A DNA stretch of 64,000 nt from an uncultured Flavobacterium sp. (GCF_963422545.1 NZ_OY730248.1:62001-126000), one strand, 5' to 3'; positions 52,925 to 63,079 are shown, counted from the first letter of the stretch. Numbers and translations are program-made. The notes: generated by a model from the sequence alone, not told the origin.

Positions 52925-55225
52925 CTATTTAATTAATTCGAAACTAACTTTCTTGTCGGCATTTGAATTTCCTCCAACGAAAATATCAAACTGTCCAGGT
53001 TCTGCTACGAACTGTAAATCAGAATTATAAAATTTTAAATCTTCAACTGTGATATCAAATGACACAGTTTGTTTTTCACCTTTTTTAAGTGTTATTTTTT
53101 GGAAATTTTTCAATTCTCTAACTGGTCTTGTTACTGAACCTACTAAGTCTCTAATATATAATTGAACGGTTTCTTTTCCGTCATAATTTCCGGTGTTTGC
53201 AACATCAACAGTAACTTTTAATTTTCCGCTGAAATTCATTTTATCAGAAGAAATTTTCAGGTTTGAATATTCAAAAGATGTATAACTTAATCCGAAACCA
53301 AATGGGAATAATGGCTCGTTTCTTTCATCGATATAGTTAGATCTGAATTTTTCGAATTTACCTTCTGTATTTGAAAGTGGTCTTCCTGTATTTTTGTGTG
53401 CGTAATAAATTGGTAATTGTCCAACGCTTCTTGGAAAAGTTGCTGTTAATTTCCCTGAAGGATTTACATCTCCAAATAAAACATCCGCAATAGCGTAACC
53501 TGCTTCACTACCTGCAAACCAAACATTTAAAATAGCAGGAACCGTTTCATTTTCTTCTTTTATCACTAACGGACGACCATCAAATAAAACTAATACAACT
53601 GGTTTTCCTGTTTTTAATAAAGCATTTAATAAATCTTTTTGAGCTTGTGGAATTTCTAAATTCGTACGGCTGCTGGATTCTCCACTCATTTCTGCAGATT
53701 CTCCAAGTGCTGCAACAATTACATCTGATTGATTTGCAACTTTTAAAGCTTCAGCTAATAATTCTTCTTTTGAACGACCGTCACGGTGTAATGTTTTTCC
53801 AAACATTGTTGCGTTAGTTTCAAAAGTTTCATCATAATCTAAGTTACTTCCTTTTGCATATAATACTTTTGCAGAAGGTCCTGCTACTTCTTTGATTCCT
53901 GCCAATAATGAAATAGCATTTTCCATTTTTGTAGCAACACTCCAGGTTCCCGGCATGTTTTCTTTAGCATCAGCCAGTGGCCCGATTAAAGCAATTGTTC
54001 CGGATTTTTTAAGTGGCAATACTTGGTTTTGATTTTTTAACAAAACCAATGATTGTGCAGAAATTGATCTTGCTTCTTTTCTGCTGTTTGAAGTAAAAAT
54101 CTCCGTTTTCGCTCTTTTTTCATCGCAGTATTTATACGGATCCTGAAATAATCCTAAATCGTATTTTGCTTCTAAAATAAGTTTTACTGCATTGTCGATT
54201 GTCTCGATAGAAACTCTTTTTTCGTCTAACGATTTTTTCAAAGTTCCTAAGAAACCTTCTCCAACCATATCCATTTCTACTCCAGCGTTTAATGCTAAAG
54301 CAGAAACATCCTGAAGATTACCCATTCCGTGTTCGATCATTTCAGGAATTCCTGTAAAATCTGTCACTACGAAACCTTTAAAACCCCATTGTTTTCTTAA
54401 AACATCTGTCATTAACCATTTGTTTCCTGTTGCAGGAATTCCATCAATTTCGTTGAAAGAAGCCATAACTGAACCGACTCCGGCATCAACAGCTGCTTTG
54501 TAAGGAGGGAAATAATCATTGAACATTCTGATGTGACTCATGTCAACAGTGTTGTAATCACGTCCTGCTTCCGGCGCTCCGTATAAAGCAAAATGTTTTA
54601 CACATGCCATAATAGAATTATTCTTAGAAAGATCGTGTTGTTGGTATCCGTTTACCATTGCTTTTGCAATTTGGCTTCCTAAATACGGATCTTCTCCTGA
54701 ACCTTCAGAAACTCTTCCCCAACGTGGGTCACGAGAAATATCAACCATTGGAGAGAATGTCCAGTTGATCCCGTCTGCACTTGCTTCCTGAGCCGCAATT
54801 TGCGCACTTCTTTCGATTAGATTCATATCCCATGTACAAGATAATCCTAACGGAATTGGGAATGTTGTTTCGTAACCGTGAATTACATCCATACCAAAAA
54901 TCAATGGAATTTTCAATCGGCTTTTTTCAACAGCAATCTTTTGTACTTCTTTAATTTTTTGAACAGATTTAATATTGAATAAACCTCCTACTTTACCTTC
55001 AGCAATTTTTTTAGCCACATCAGAACTATTTGCTTGTCCTGTAGTAATATCTCCAGAAGTTGGTAAATTAAGCTGCCCTAATTTCTCGTCTAATGTCATT
55101 TTTGACAGTAACTCAGCTACAAACTCTGATTTTGGTTTAATTGTTACTGCATTTTTAGTGGTCTTTTTTTGAGCGTAACTCAAAACAGTACATCCTAAAA
55201 AAAGTAAGACTAATTTGTTTTTCAT
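52925..55225 (-). CDS. GH3 beta-glucosidase (BglX-like)
   Basis: The 766-residue protein has a signal peptide (to about 19, LSYAQ) and the GH3 domains in order: TIM barrel with MDVIHGYETTFPIPLG, SPMVDISRDPRWGRVSEGSGEDP, KHFALYG and nucleophile D289 in GFVVTDFTGI; then the alpha/beta sandwich with GESAEMSGESSSR; then an FN3-like C-terminal domain. Length equals periplasmic BglX-type enzymes. In this locus it would split oligosaccharides released by the GH144-type enzyme. Last gene before the terminator. Confidence 0.95.
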   Translation of the reverse strand: MKNKLVLLFLGCTVLSYAQKKTTKNAVTIKPKSEFVAELLSKMTLDEKLGQLNLPTSGDITTGQANSSDVAKKIAEGKVGGLFNIKSVQKIKEVQKIAVEKSRLKIPLIFGMDVIHGYETTFPIPLGLSCTWDMNLIERSAQIAAQEASADGINWTFSPMVDISRDPRWGRVSEGSGEDPYLGSQIAKAMVNGYQQHDLSKNNSIMACVKHFALYGAPEAGRDYNTVDMSHIRMFNDYFPPYKAAVDAGVGSVMASFNEIDGIPATGNKWLMTDVLRKQWGFKGFVVTDFTGIPEMIEHGMGNLQDVSALALNAGVEMDMVGEGFLGTLKKSLDEKRVSIETIDNAVKLILEAKYDLGLFQDPYKYCDEKRAKTEIFTSNSRKEARSISAQSLVLLKNQNQVLPLKKSGTIALIGPLADAKENMPGTWSVATKMENAISLLAGIKEVAGPSAKVLYAKGSNLDYDETFETNATMFGKTLHRDGRSKEELLAEALKVANQSDVIVAALGESAEMSGESSSRTNLEIPQAQKDLLNALLKTGKPVVLVLFDGRPLVIKEENETVPAILNVWFAGSEAGYAIADVLFGDVNPSGKLTATFPRSVGQLPIYYAHKNTGRPLSNTEGKFEKFRSNYIDERNEPLFPFGFGLSYTSFEYSNLKISSDKMNFSGKLKVTVDVANTGNYDGKETVQLYIRDLVGSVTRPVRELKNFQKITLKKGEKQTVSFDITVEDLKFYNSDLQFVAEPGQFDIFVGGNSNADKKVSFELIK

Positions 55226-55318
55226 GTCTATCTAATATTTGTTTTTTAATGGAATATGGAATCGCTTTTCTTCATTCTGCTTGTAATTTGGAATCAAAGC
55301 GATTTCATTCTATTCTAT

Positions 55319-56032
55319 TTATTTGTTCGTATTCGTTTTTATTTGTTTAAACATCCAGTCATAAATTTCAGGATTGTCATAAACTCTTGACCAACTATCG
55401 TGACCTGCGTCATCAAAAATGGTCAATTGAACATCTTTGGCATTGCATTTTTTTAATTCTTTGTAAATCGATATTGCATAATCTACCTTTACTACATCGT
55501 CTAATAACCCGTGAAAAATTCTGGTTGGAATAGCAACTATTTTACAAGCACTTTCTAACTCAATCAAATCAACAAAGCCAGAAATTGGTACTATTGCCGC
55601 AAACTTATCCGGATATGAAAGCGCCAAATTCCATGCTGCCCAACCTCCGGAACTTAAACCTGTAACATATATTCTGTTGGGATCTATTTTGTTCTCTTTT
55701 TGAATTTTTAAAATCAACTCATTAATAGATTCAATATCCCATTTTTCATCTTCTTTGCATTGTGGAGCCAGAACATAAGTATCTAATGCATGGGTTTTTA
55801 AATACTTTAAAGGTCCATGAATTTTTACTTTTTCTATATCCGTTCCCTTCTCTCCATCTCCTGAAATAAAAACTATTAATGGCTTATTTTCTTTTGTATT
55901 AGCAGGTTTGTGTAATACATAGCCTAATTCATGTTTTACCATCATCTCCGTTTTTATTGTTCCGATTGTTTCGCTTTGTGCAAAACTTAGGACAGAAAAT
56001 AAGAAAGCTATTAATACTAGTTTATATTTCAT
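55319..56032 (-). CDS. Secreted alpha/beta-hydrolase, esterase-like (CE1/PHB-depolymerase type)
   Basis: The 237-residue protein has a signal peptide (to about 19, LSFAQ) and a catalytic triad: S127 in VTGLSSGGW, D178 in FHGLLDDVV and H211 in DDAGHDSW. Similar PUL enzymes are often annotated as prolyl oligopeptidase-like or carbohydrate esterases. It lies between the GH144-type gene (15 bp) and GH3 (93 bp), so it probably removes an acyl group from the same glycan. Confidence 0.87.
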   Translation of the reverse strand: MKYKLVLIAFLFSVLSFAQSETIGTIKTEMMVKHELGYVLHKPANTKENKPLIVFISGDGEKGTDIEKVKIHGPLKYLKTHALDTYVLAPQCKEDEKWDIESINELILKIQKENKIDPNRIYVTGLSSGGWAAWNLALSYPDKFAAIVPISGFVDLIELESACKIVAIPTRIFHGLLDDVVKVDYAISIYKELKKCNAKDVQLTIFDDAGHDSWSRVYDNPEIYDWMFKQIKTNTNK

Positions 56033-56047
56033 TTATTGAATAGACAT

Positions 56048-57433
56048 TTAGAATCCGTATTTAGTTGAATTAAATCCAAGTTTGATTAATCCTTGTTTTG
56101 TATCTGACGCATTCATAAATAATTTCCATAGCAAACCACTTCTGTAGTTTTCAATCATAGGAGCAATTGTTCCCTGATCAATTGCCAAATAACGGGCAGT
56201 CACCCAATTGTATTGCGGTGAAAACGCATCATAAGGACCTGCAATTCCTACGTATTTTGATTTATTATTATCATATAAATAATGTAAAAACTTCATGGAT
56301 TCTGTTGGCGTGTATGGAAATGATGATAACGCAGCTGTTGGAGAGATAACACCATTATCGTTATTAGGCTGATGTGCTGTATATCCAGTTGTTCCATCAG
56401 GATTACGAGTATAACTTGCTGTAAGCCCCCAACATTTATCTGAATAATCTTTAAAACCTTTTGGGTTAGCAACGCTATACTGAACCATGATTTTAGCATG
56501 ATTTTGCGTCAATTGCCAGTAATCTGCATATTTGTCTTTCAAGTTATTTGGATCTAAACCTAAATACGAATAATGTGACCAGAACATTGGCCCCACATTT
56601 CCTGTAGCTCCGTTATAATTTAAAACAACCGGAATTCCATATTGAGAACCTCCATTTACAATAGCACCATTTCTTGCCCAAGCCTGGTGATATGCTTCAG
56701 CAGAAATTGGATGTGTTGGTGACGAAGCTGCCATTACATAAGTAATTAAACATTCGTTGTACCCTTCTAATTTAAAATTCATTTCCCAACCATAGTTAGG
56801 TGACCAATGCCAATATAAAGCGTTTTCTCCGCGTGTATACCAGTCCCATTCTACACCTTTCCAAAGTTCATCTGCTTTAGCTGCTAACTCTTTCTCTGCT
56901 GTACTTCCATTTTTAAAGTACTCTCTAATAGTAATTAAGGCCTGACAAACGAAAGATGTTTCAACCAAATCTCCACCATTATCTTTTGTTCCAAACGGTA
57001 TAACCTTACCTGATTTATTGTCCATCCAATGTGGCCATGCTCCATGAAAACGTTCTGCCTTTTCAAGGAAAGTTAATGCTGTTGTAAGTCTAGAAACAGC
57101 TTCGGCTCTTGGCAAAAAACCTCTTTCTACTCCTACAACAATTGTCATTAACCCAAAACCGGAACCACCAGTAGTTATAATGTTTGACTCAAAATTAGGA
57201 TCTTCAGTTAGATATCTCTCCCTTGCTAATTTTGAAGTAGGATCTGCATACTCCCAAAAATATTTTATTGCATCTTTTTGAACCTGATCCATAGCTTCAG
57301 CATCTGTCAAAGGTTTAGTTGGTGTTGTCGGGTTTGTTGGCAATGGTGTTCCTCCTTTACTTCCATCTGGTGTTGATGATGAACATGAGGTGAAAAAACT
57401 TAAAAAAACGACTAAGTATATTGAAATTTTCAT
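56048..57433 (-). CDS. GH144-type endo-beta-1,2-glucanase lipoprotein (glycoamylase-like family)
   Basis: The 461-residue protein has a lipoprotein signal with C17 in FFTSCSSS, a short Pro/Thr linker and a glycoamylase-like (alpha/alpha)6 domain. Acidic residues D151, D155 and E158 in DNGGDLVET have the same spacing as residues I recall as important in the Chitinophaga GH144 enzyme. The neighbouring GH3 gene recalls Bacteroides BT_3566/BT_3567, which act on beta-1,2-glucan. Assignment to GH144 rests on motif memory, not a search. Confidence 0.78.
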   Translation of the reverse strand: MKISIYLVVFLSFFTSCSSSTPDGSKGGTPLPTNPTTPTKPLTDAEAMDQVQKDAIKYFWEYADPTSKLARERYLTEDPNFESNIITTGGSGFGLMTIVVGVERGFLPRAEAVSRLTTALTFLEKAERFHGAWPHWMDNKSGKVIPFGTKDNGGDLVETSFVCQALITIREYFKNGSTAEKELAAKADELWKGVEWDWYTRGENALYWHWSPNYGWEMNFKLEGYNECLITYVMAASSPTHPISAEAYHQAWARNGAIVNGGSQYGIPVVLNYNGATGNVGPMFWSHYSYLGLDPNNLKDKYADYWQLTQNHAKIMVQYSVANPKGFKDYSDKCWGLTASYTRNPDGTTGYTAHQPNNDNGVISPTAALSSFPYTPTESMKFLHYLYDNNKSKYVGIAGPYDAFSPQYNWVTARYLAIDQGTIAPMIENYRSGLLWKLFMNASDTKQGLIKLGFNSTKYGF

Positions 57434-57460
57434 TGTCTATAAAATAATATATTACTAATT

Positions 57461-57489
57461 AAAAACACACCTGGATTTTACTCCAGGTG
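57461..57489 (-). terminator. Intra-operon hairpin between the LamG and GH144 genes
   Basis: CACCTGGA / TCCAGGTG stem (57468-57489) followed on the minus strand by TTTTT. It may trim or attenuate the transcript, giving more susCD than enzyme mRNA. Confidence 0.75.
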
Positions 57490-57504
57490 CATTTTGAATA
57501 AAAT

Positions 57505-58404
57505 TTATCTTTTGTCTTTTTCTAATTTATAAAGAGCCACAACTTCATTATCTGTAAGTGGTGTGTCATAGATTCTGAATTCATCCATTAAACCAGTATA
57601 ATGAAGCATCCAACCATCTGCATTTCCCCAAGGAGCACCCAAATGTTGCTGATAACCTCCAATAATAAATTTAGATACTTCAGAATTAGCCAATTCACCA
57701 TAAGGAGCGCCTCCCGTTAAAGGATCACTTGCATATCTCTTTGAAATAGACGCCGGTATATTTAATTTTTGTCCATCAACATAAATACTATATGTCGAAC
57801 TTGTTCCATTATAAGTCCAAACTAAATGTTTCCATGCTCCAAACATATTGGGTAAGACATTTGCTCCTGCATGTTCAATAAATTGTCCGGCCCAAGGTAT
57901 ACTTGGTGTGACATCTTTTTGAATGTGATTTTTCATCAACATTGTAGTTGCTGGTCCTGTTCCTTCAATAAGTGTAAAAATATTACCCCAAAAATCAGTT
58001 TTTTTAGGAAGCATAAATAGAGATTGCGCTCCACCAGTATGCGGATCAGTTTTAATCCACATTGAAACTGTAATGCTTTTTAAATTTACTATTGGATTGC
58101 CAACAGTATTATAAGCAATAAAAGAACTTGTAGAGCCTTTATAAGCGTCTCCTTTTATTCCAGTGTCGTAAGACACATTCGTTCCTGATCCGTCTGTTAT
58201 GTTATTTTTTGAATCAGTAATATTACCATCAAAACTAAATTTAGAAACTAAATGAGCAGCGGCAATATCATCTGAATTCTCATATCCTCCAATTGACTCA
58301 TAAGGAATTGGACTGTTTACTTTATCAATACTATCCTCGCAGCTAACAAATAATGAAGAAGCTAAAGCAAAAGAAAGCATGAAAATAGATTTATTTTTTT
58401 TCAT
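57505..58404 (-). CDS. LamG-domain surface lipoprotein (SusE-position glycan-binding protein)
   Basis: The 299-residue protein has a lipoprotein signal with C22 in LFVSCED. A LamG/concanavalin-like domain covers about 50-290: LVSKFSFDGNITDSKN, SITVSMWIKTD, WKHLVWTYNGTSSTYSIYVDG and YTGLMDEFRIYDTPLT. In PULs, proteins at this place usually bind the glycan on the cell surface. It starts 18 bp after susD. Confidence 0.88.
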   Translation of the reverse strand: MKKNKSIFMLSFALASSLFVSCEDSIDKVNSPIPYESIGGYENSDDIAAAHLVSKFSFDGNITDSKNNITDGSGTNVSYDTGIKGDAYKGSTSSFIAYNTVGNPIVNLKSITVSMWIKTDPHTGGAQSLFMLPKKTDFWGNIFTLIEGTGPATTMLMKNHIQKDVTPSIPWAGQFIEHAGANVLPNMFGAWKHLVWTYNGTSSTYSIYVDGQKLNIPASISKRYASDPLTGGAPYGELANSEVSKFIIGGYQQHLGAPWGNADGWMLHYTGLMDEFRIYDTPLTDNEVVALYKLEKDKR

Positions 58405-58422
58405 TTTTAATGTCTTTAAGAA

Positions 58423-59877
58423 TTAATAACCAGGATTTTGAGCTGATAAACCATTTGCTTGTTTAATGAATGATGCCGGAATAGGAAATAATTCATTTTT
58501 ACCCTCTGTGAAAGTTTTTCCATCTACAGCAAAGGCGGCTTTGGCTTGACCTGTACGAACTAAATCAAAAAATCTATCGTGTTCAAAAGCCATTTCTACT
58601 CTTCTTTCTCTCCAGATTGCAGTTCTAATATCTGATTGAGTTGAATAAGTTGTATTGGCTAAACCTGCTCTGTTTCTAATTTGATTCAACAACGGAATTG
58701 CATCAGAAGTTTGGCCTAATTCATTCAAGGCTTCAGCTTTCATCAATAAAACTTCAGCATATCTCAGGTATTTAATATCAACATCTGTTTCCCAAGCGCT
58801 AGTGTATAATGATGAATAAGCTTTGTAATTGTATCTTTCGTTTTCAACTGTTTCTGGTATCTCTCTACCATCATATAAAGTTGATCCTCTAAAAATAATA
58901 GTTGCAGCTTTTCTAACATCTCCAACTTCATAAGCATTTACTAAACTTTGAGATGGTGTATTGAAGCCCCAACCCCATCCACCGGTACCACGAGCACCTT
59001 GTGTATTAGAATAACCTTCAATTCCTTTAGCCGGTACAGCTCCTTGTGCAAAAATTTCAAAAATAGATTCTGAATCAAATTTTCCACTTGCTCTGTACAT
59101 TGATGCGTAATCACTAACAATTGAGTAACCTGTAACTTTGTTAGCATTATCAATTACTTGCTGCCATTTCTTTTGATACAAACTTACTTTTGCTAAAAGT
59201 GCATATGCTGCTCCTTTTGATGCTCTTGATTTTTCATTAGCTGTATACACTCCTTTTTCAGGTAAAGCTGCAATCGCATCATTTAGGTCAGCTTCAATAA
59301 AAGCATACACCTCTTCAGATGTTTTACGTGTTAACTGCATAATTCTGTCTGAGTCTGAACCCGGAACCGGTAAATGGTCCACAATTGGTACTCCACCATA
59401 ACATTTTACCAAAGTAAAATACATAAAAGCTCTTAAAAACTTAGCTTCACCAGCTAATCTGTTTCTTAAACCAGCATCAACTTTATTTAATTTAGGAAGG
59501 ATATTCAAAGCTTGATTACATCTGTTTATTCCGTCATAATTTGCTATAAAAGTACTTTCCGCAGATGGATTAGAAGCGTTGTAAGTTAAAGCATCCAATA
59601 CATCTTTATCTGTTCCTGTATCACCGGCAGAAGATCCTTTATCAGCATCATCAGATGTGATACTGGACAAACCAATCCAACCGAAAGAAGTCATATCCCA
59701 ATTTAAAAACTTGTTATAAATTGCCGTTACAAACTGAGCCGCCCCGGCATCATTGTTAAATAACTCCACATCGCTTGTCGAAATAGATTCGGTTTGATTC
59801 ACATCTAAATAATCGTCTGCACATCCTGTAAAAAAGAATGCTGATAATACAAACGTTGCTATATATATCTTTTTCAT
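58423..59877 (-). CDS. SusD/RagB-family nutrient-binding lipoprotein
   Basis: The 484-residue protein has a lipoprotein signal with C19 in FFTGCADDYLDV, then the SusD helical repeats: INRCNQALNILPKL, GEAKFLRAFMYFTLVKCYGGVP, ASKGAAYALLAKVSLYQKKW and the end YLRYAEVLLMKAEALNELG ... WRERRVEMAFEHDRFFDLVRTG. It forms the lid of the SusC transporter encoded 4 bp upstream. Confidence 0.95.
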   Translation of the reverse strand: MKKIYIATFVLSAFFFTGCADDYLDVNQTESISTSDVELFNNDAGAAQFVTAIYNKFLNWDMTSFGWIGLSSITSDDADKGSSAGDTGTDKDVLDALTYNASNPSAESTFIANYDGINRCNQALNILPKLNKVDAGLRNRLAGEAKFLRAFMYFTLVKCYGGVPIVDHLPVPGSDSDRIMQLTRKTSEEVYAFIEADLNDAIAALPEKGVYTANEKSRASKGAAYALLAKVSLYQKKWQQVIDNANKVTGYSIVSDYASMYRASGKFDSESIFEIFAQGAVPAKGIEGYSNTQGARGTGGWGWGFNTPSQSLVNAYEVGDVRKAATIIFRGSTLYDGREIPETVENERYNYKAYSSLYTSAWETDVDIKYLRYAEVLLMKAEALNELGQTSDAIPLLNQIRNRAGLANTTYSTQSDIRTAIWRERRVEMAFEHDRFFDLVRTGQAKAAFAVDGKTFTEGKNELFPIPASFIKQANGLSAQNPGY

Positions 59878-59881
59878 GATT

Positions 59882-62800
59882 TTAAAATTTTAAATTAGCA
59901 CCTATTACAAATGATCTTAATGTTGGATAAGCATCAAGCTCAACACCTTGAGTTCCATAAGGGTTTCCATCTCCGTTTAATTCCGGAGAGAATCCTGAGA
60001 ATTTTTGTGTAATAAATGGATTAATCGCATTTACATAAATTCTACATGCGCTAACGAAACTATTCTCTTGTAATGGTAATTTGTATCCTAGAGTAATATT
60101 GTTGATTCTAAAAAAGTCACCTGACTCTAAGTAATAAGTAGAAGCTACCGGTACCTGATTAAAAGGTGCAGGATTTGAAGCTGTTACATTATTTGGTGTC
60201 CAGAAATCAGTAGCGATTGAGTTTTCGATGTTTTCTCCATAAAAGCGTTGCGCTTTTTTCCCGTTGTATACTTTTGCACCAGCAGTACCATAACCATCAA
60301 CAGAAAAATCAAAGTTTTTGTAAACAAATCCTAAAGAAACCCCGTAATTAGATTTTGGTAAACTTGAACCAACATATTTTTTATCGGCTGTAGCACTCAA
60401 AGCATCCTGAGTTACTTTATCTCCTGCAGCGTTGTAGTATAACATTTTTCCGTTTGCAGGATCAAAACCAGCGTACTCATAGATATAAAAACTTCCTAAT
60501 GGCTGACCAATTGTAGTGTTATCAAGTAATTTTGTATCCTGACCATTTCCTAATCCACCGCCAATAACTGGAGATAAAATAACATTTTTTAAACCAGTAA
60601 GCTCATTTTTATTGTTAGAGAAGTTACCACTAACATAATAGCTGAAATTTTCACCTATTTTATCATCCCAACGTAAAGAGATTTCATAACCTTTATTAGA
60701 AACTTCTCCAACGTGTGCTGGCGATGCAGTAGTAATTCCAGATGACATATATGGTTTTGTATTCAAAATTACATTGTTTGTATTTTTGTCATACACGTCA
60801 AAAGTTCCTTTTAATCTGCTGCGTAAAAGTTCAAAATCTAAACCTACAGAAGATTCCTCTGTAACTTCCCAAGATAAACTTGGATCAATTTGAGAGTTAA
60901 TAGTAGTACCTTCATTTAAAATAGAACCTCCTAAATATGCATTCAGACCTGAAGTATAGCCCTGGCTGTTAAGCGGTACATTTTGGTTTCCTAATTTACC
61001 CCAACTTCCTCTTAATTTTAACAAATTAAGTCCTTTAACATCAGTCATAAAGCTTTCTTTGCTAATAATCCATCCTGCACCAAAAGCCGGGAAAGTTCCC
61101 CAACGGTAGTCTTTCGCAAAGTTTGAAGATCCATCACGTCTAACTGTTCCTGTTAGTAAGTATCTATCTAATAATTTATATTGGAAGCGACCTAAATAAG
61201 ACGCTAATTTAGTTTCGTTGAAAACCTCATCTTTATAACTTGTTACATTTGTGGCATATTCAACATCTTTTAGAGCCCAATAATTAGAATCAGCATTTGC
61301 GTTCTTTCTTTTAATGGTCAACTTCTCTCTTGATCCTTTAACATAGGTTTCAATACCTGCAGTTACTTCGATATCGTGGATCTCGTTAAATACTTTATTG
61401 TATGTTAAGTAGTTAGACAAACTCCAGTTATAGTATTGTTCTCTTCCTTTTGTTAATAAATTGATATTAGCAGTTGGGAATTCTTTTTCATAATCACTTG
61501 ATACTTTGTTAGGATTTGCTGCTAACCAAATATTTTTTGTGTCTTCAAAATTATATTGTTTCCAAGTATAATATTCACCATTAAATTGTGAAGTAAATTT
61601 TAAAGATTTAAAAATTTCATAATCTAATTTTAAACCTCCTTGTAAAGTAATGCTTCGTTGTTGTTCGTCAAATAAATCAAGTTGAGCAACAGGATTTCCA
61701 ACATTATTAATTGAGTTTCCGGTTTCATTTGCAAAACCATCATCTCCAACACGAGCCACTCCATATTTGCCATCTGCAAAATATACAGGAACAACAGGAG
61801 ATTGTTTGTAAGCATTTGTAAAAGCTGATAATGGTTGTGGAGCAGATTTAGTAGAGGTTAAACTAAAGTTTTGAGTTAAAGTCAGTTTCTTAGAAATTTT
61901 ATATTCATTGTTATTTCTAAAAGTAGTACGACCATAATCTAAACCGTTTAATATCCCTTTTTCTTCATAATTTCCTAAACTGAAAAAGTACTTAATGTTT
62001 TCAGTAGATCCTGAAACAGATATGTTATTTTGAGTATAACTTCCTGTTCTTGTAATCTCATCAAACCAATCTGTATTAACAGGCTGATCCTGAGAATATG
62101 TAGTAGACTGTAAAGCTGAATTGGTATAGTGCGCGTATTTATTACTACCCGCCATTTTTACTTTTTTAAGCGGAGTTCTTACACCTCCAAAGCTTTCAAT
62201 TTCAACAGAAACTTTATCTCCTTTACCTTTTTTAGTAGTAATAATGATTACTCCATTTGCAGCTCTTGTACCATAAATAGCTAATGCAGAAGCATCTTTT
62301 AAAATGTCATATGAAGTAATATCATTTGTATTGATATTGTTGATGTTTTCTGTTGCCATTCCATCTACAATATACAAAGGTGATCTTCCTCCTAAAGCTG
62401 TACCCAAACCTCTAATTACTACAGAAGGTGTACTTCCTGGTACATCAGAAGAAGTTACTTGTACACCTGCCGCTTTACCCTGAATAGCCTGAGATGCGTT
62501 TAGAACTTTTGTTTTTGCTACATCTTCTCCTTTTAGTGAAGAAATTGCAGTAGTATTATCAATCTTTTTTCTGGTACCGTAACCAATAACTACTACTTCT
62601 TTTAAAGCAGTATCACCCGCTTCTTTTAATGTAACAGTCATGCCAGATGTTGCTGCCATAGAAACAGCATCAAAGCCCAGCATAGAGATTTTTAAAATCT
62701 CACCCTCTTTGGCGTTTATTGTAAAATTTCCATCGAAATCAGCATCAGCAGATGTATGGGATTGCGAAGCACTAATGACTGCTCCAGGAACTCCCATTCC

Positions 62801-62893
62801 GCTACTGTCTACTACTTTTCCTTTAATTGCTTGTCCTGACATATAAGCCGGAAGAAGCAAGAGCGCTAAAAAGCTAAAAATAAAATTTTTCAT
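59882..62893 (-). CDS. SusC/RagA-family TonB-linked outer-membrane transporter
   Basis: The 1003-residue protein has a signal peptide (MKNFIFSFLALLLLPAYMSGQ), a carboxypeptidase-regulatory-like domain (IKGKVVDSSGMGVPGAVI ... FDGNFTI), a TonB box (EVVVIGYGT), the plug (GKAAGVQV; VVIRGLGT; SPLYIVDG; LKDASALAIYGTRAANGVI) and a 22-strand barrel ending in FVIGANLKF. With SusD it imports oligosaccharides. First gene of the PUL operon. Confidence 0.96.
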   Translation of the reverse strand: MKNFIFSFLALLLLPAYMSGQAIKGKVVDSSGMGVPGAVISASQSHTSADADFDGNFTINAKEGEILKISMLGFDAVSMAATSGMTVTLKEAGDTALKEVVVIGYGTRKKIDNTTAISSLKGEDVAKTKVLNASQAIQGKAAGVQVTSSDVPGSTPSVVIRGLGTALGGRSPLYIVDGMATENINNINTNDITSYDILKDASALAIYGTRAANGVIIITTKKGKGDKVSVEIESFGGVRTPLKKVKMAGSNKYAHYTNSALQSTTYSQDQPVNTDWFDEITRTGSYTQNNISVSGSTENIKYFFSLGNYEEKGILNGLDYGRTTFRNNNEYKISKKLTLTQNFSLTSTKSAPQPLSAFTNAYKQSPVVPVYFADGKYGVARVGDDGFANETGNSINNVGNPVAQLDLFDEQQRSITLQGGLKLDYEIFKSLKFTSQFNGEYYTWKQYNFEDTKNIWLAANPNKVSSDYEKEFPTANINLLTKGREQYYNWSLSNYLTYNKVFNEIHDIEVTAGIETYVKGSREKLTIKRKNANADSNYWALKDVEYATNVTSYKDEVFNETKLASYLGRFQYKLLDRYLLTGTVRRDGSSNFAKDYRWGTFPAFGAGWIISKESFMTDVKGLNLLKLRGSWGKLGNQNVPLNSQGYTSGLNAYLGGSILNEGTTINSQIDPSLSWEVTEESSVGLDFELLRSRLKGTFDVYDKNTNNVILNTKPYMSSGITTASPAHVGEVSNKGYEISLRWDDKIGENFSYYVSGNFSNNKNELTGLKNVILSPVIGGGLGNGQDTKLLDNTTIGQPLGSFYIYEYAGFDPANGKMLYYNAAGDKVTQDALSATADKKYVGSSLPKSNYGVSLGFVYKNFDFSVDGYGTAGAKVYNGKKAQRFYGENIENSIATDFWTPNNVTASNPAPFNQVPVASTYYLESGDFFRINNITLGYKLPLQENSFVSACRIYVNAINPFITQKFSGFSPELNGDGNPYGTQGVELDAYPTLRSFVIGANLKF

Positions 62894-62946
62894 ACAGTTT
62901 GTAATCGTTTAAGTTAGTTCGACCAAATTAAACAATTACAACGTTG

Positions 62947-63079
62947 TAGTACATCAAAACCACTACAACACAGCTACATCATTATGTTAAATTTAAAACA
63001 TAAACAATTGCAAATCAATACAGTAAAACGTTAATTTACAATTATTAACATTTCCTTATGATGTACTAATGATGTATTA
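62947..63079. promoter_or_regulatory. Candidate PUL operator: four TGATGTA heptamers
   Basis: TGATGTA occurs on the minus strand at 62956-62950 and 62981-62975, and on the plus strand at 63059-63065 and 63070-63076 (two copies 11 bp apart, extended to TGATGTAYTA). An extra inverted repeat GTTGTAGT / ACTACAAC lies at 62943-62969. All are between the regulator gene and susC. Confidence 0.5.
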
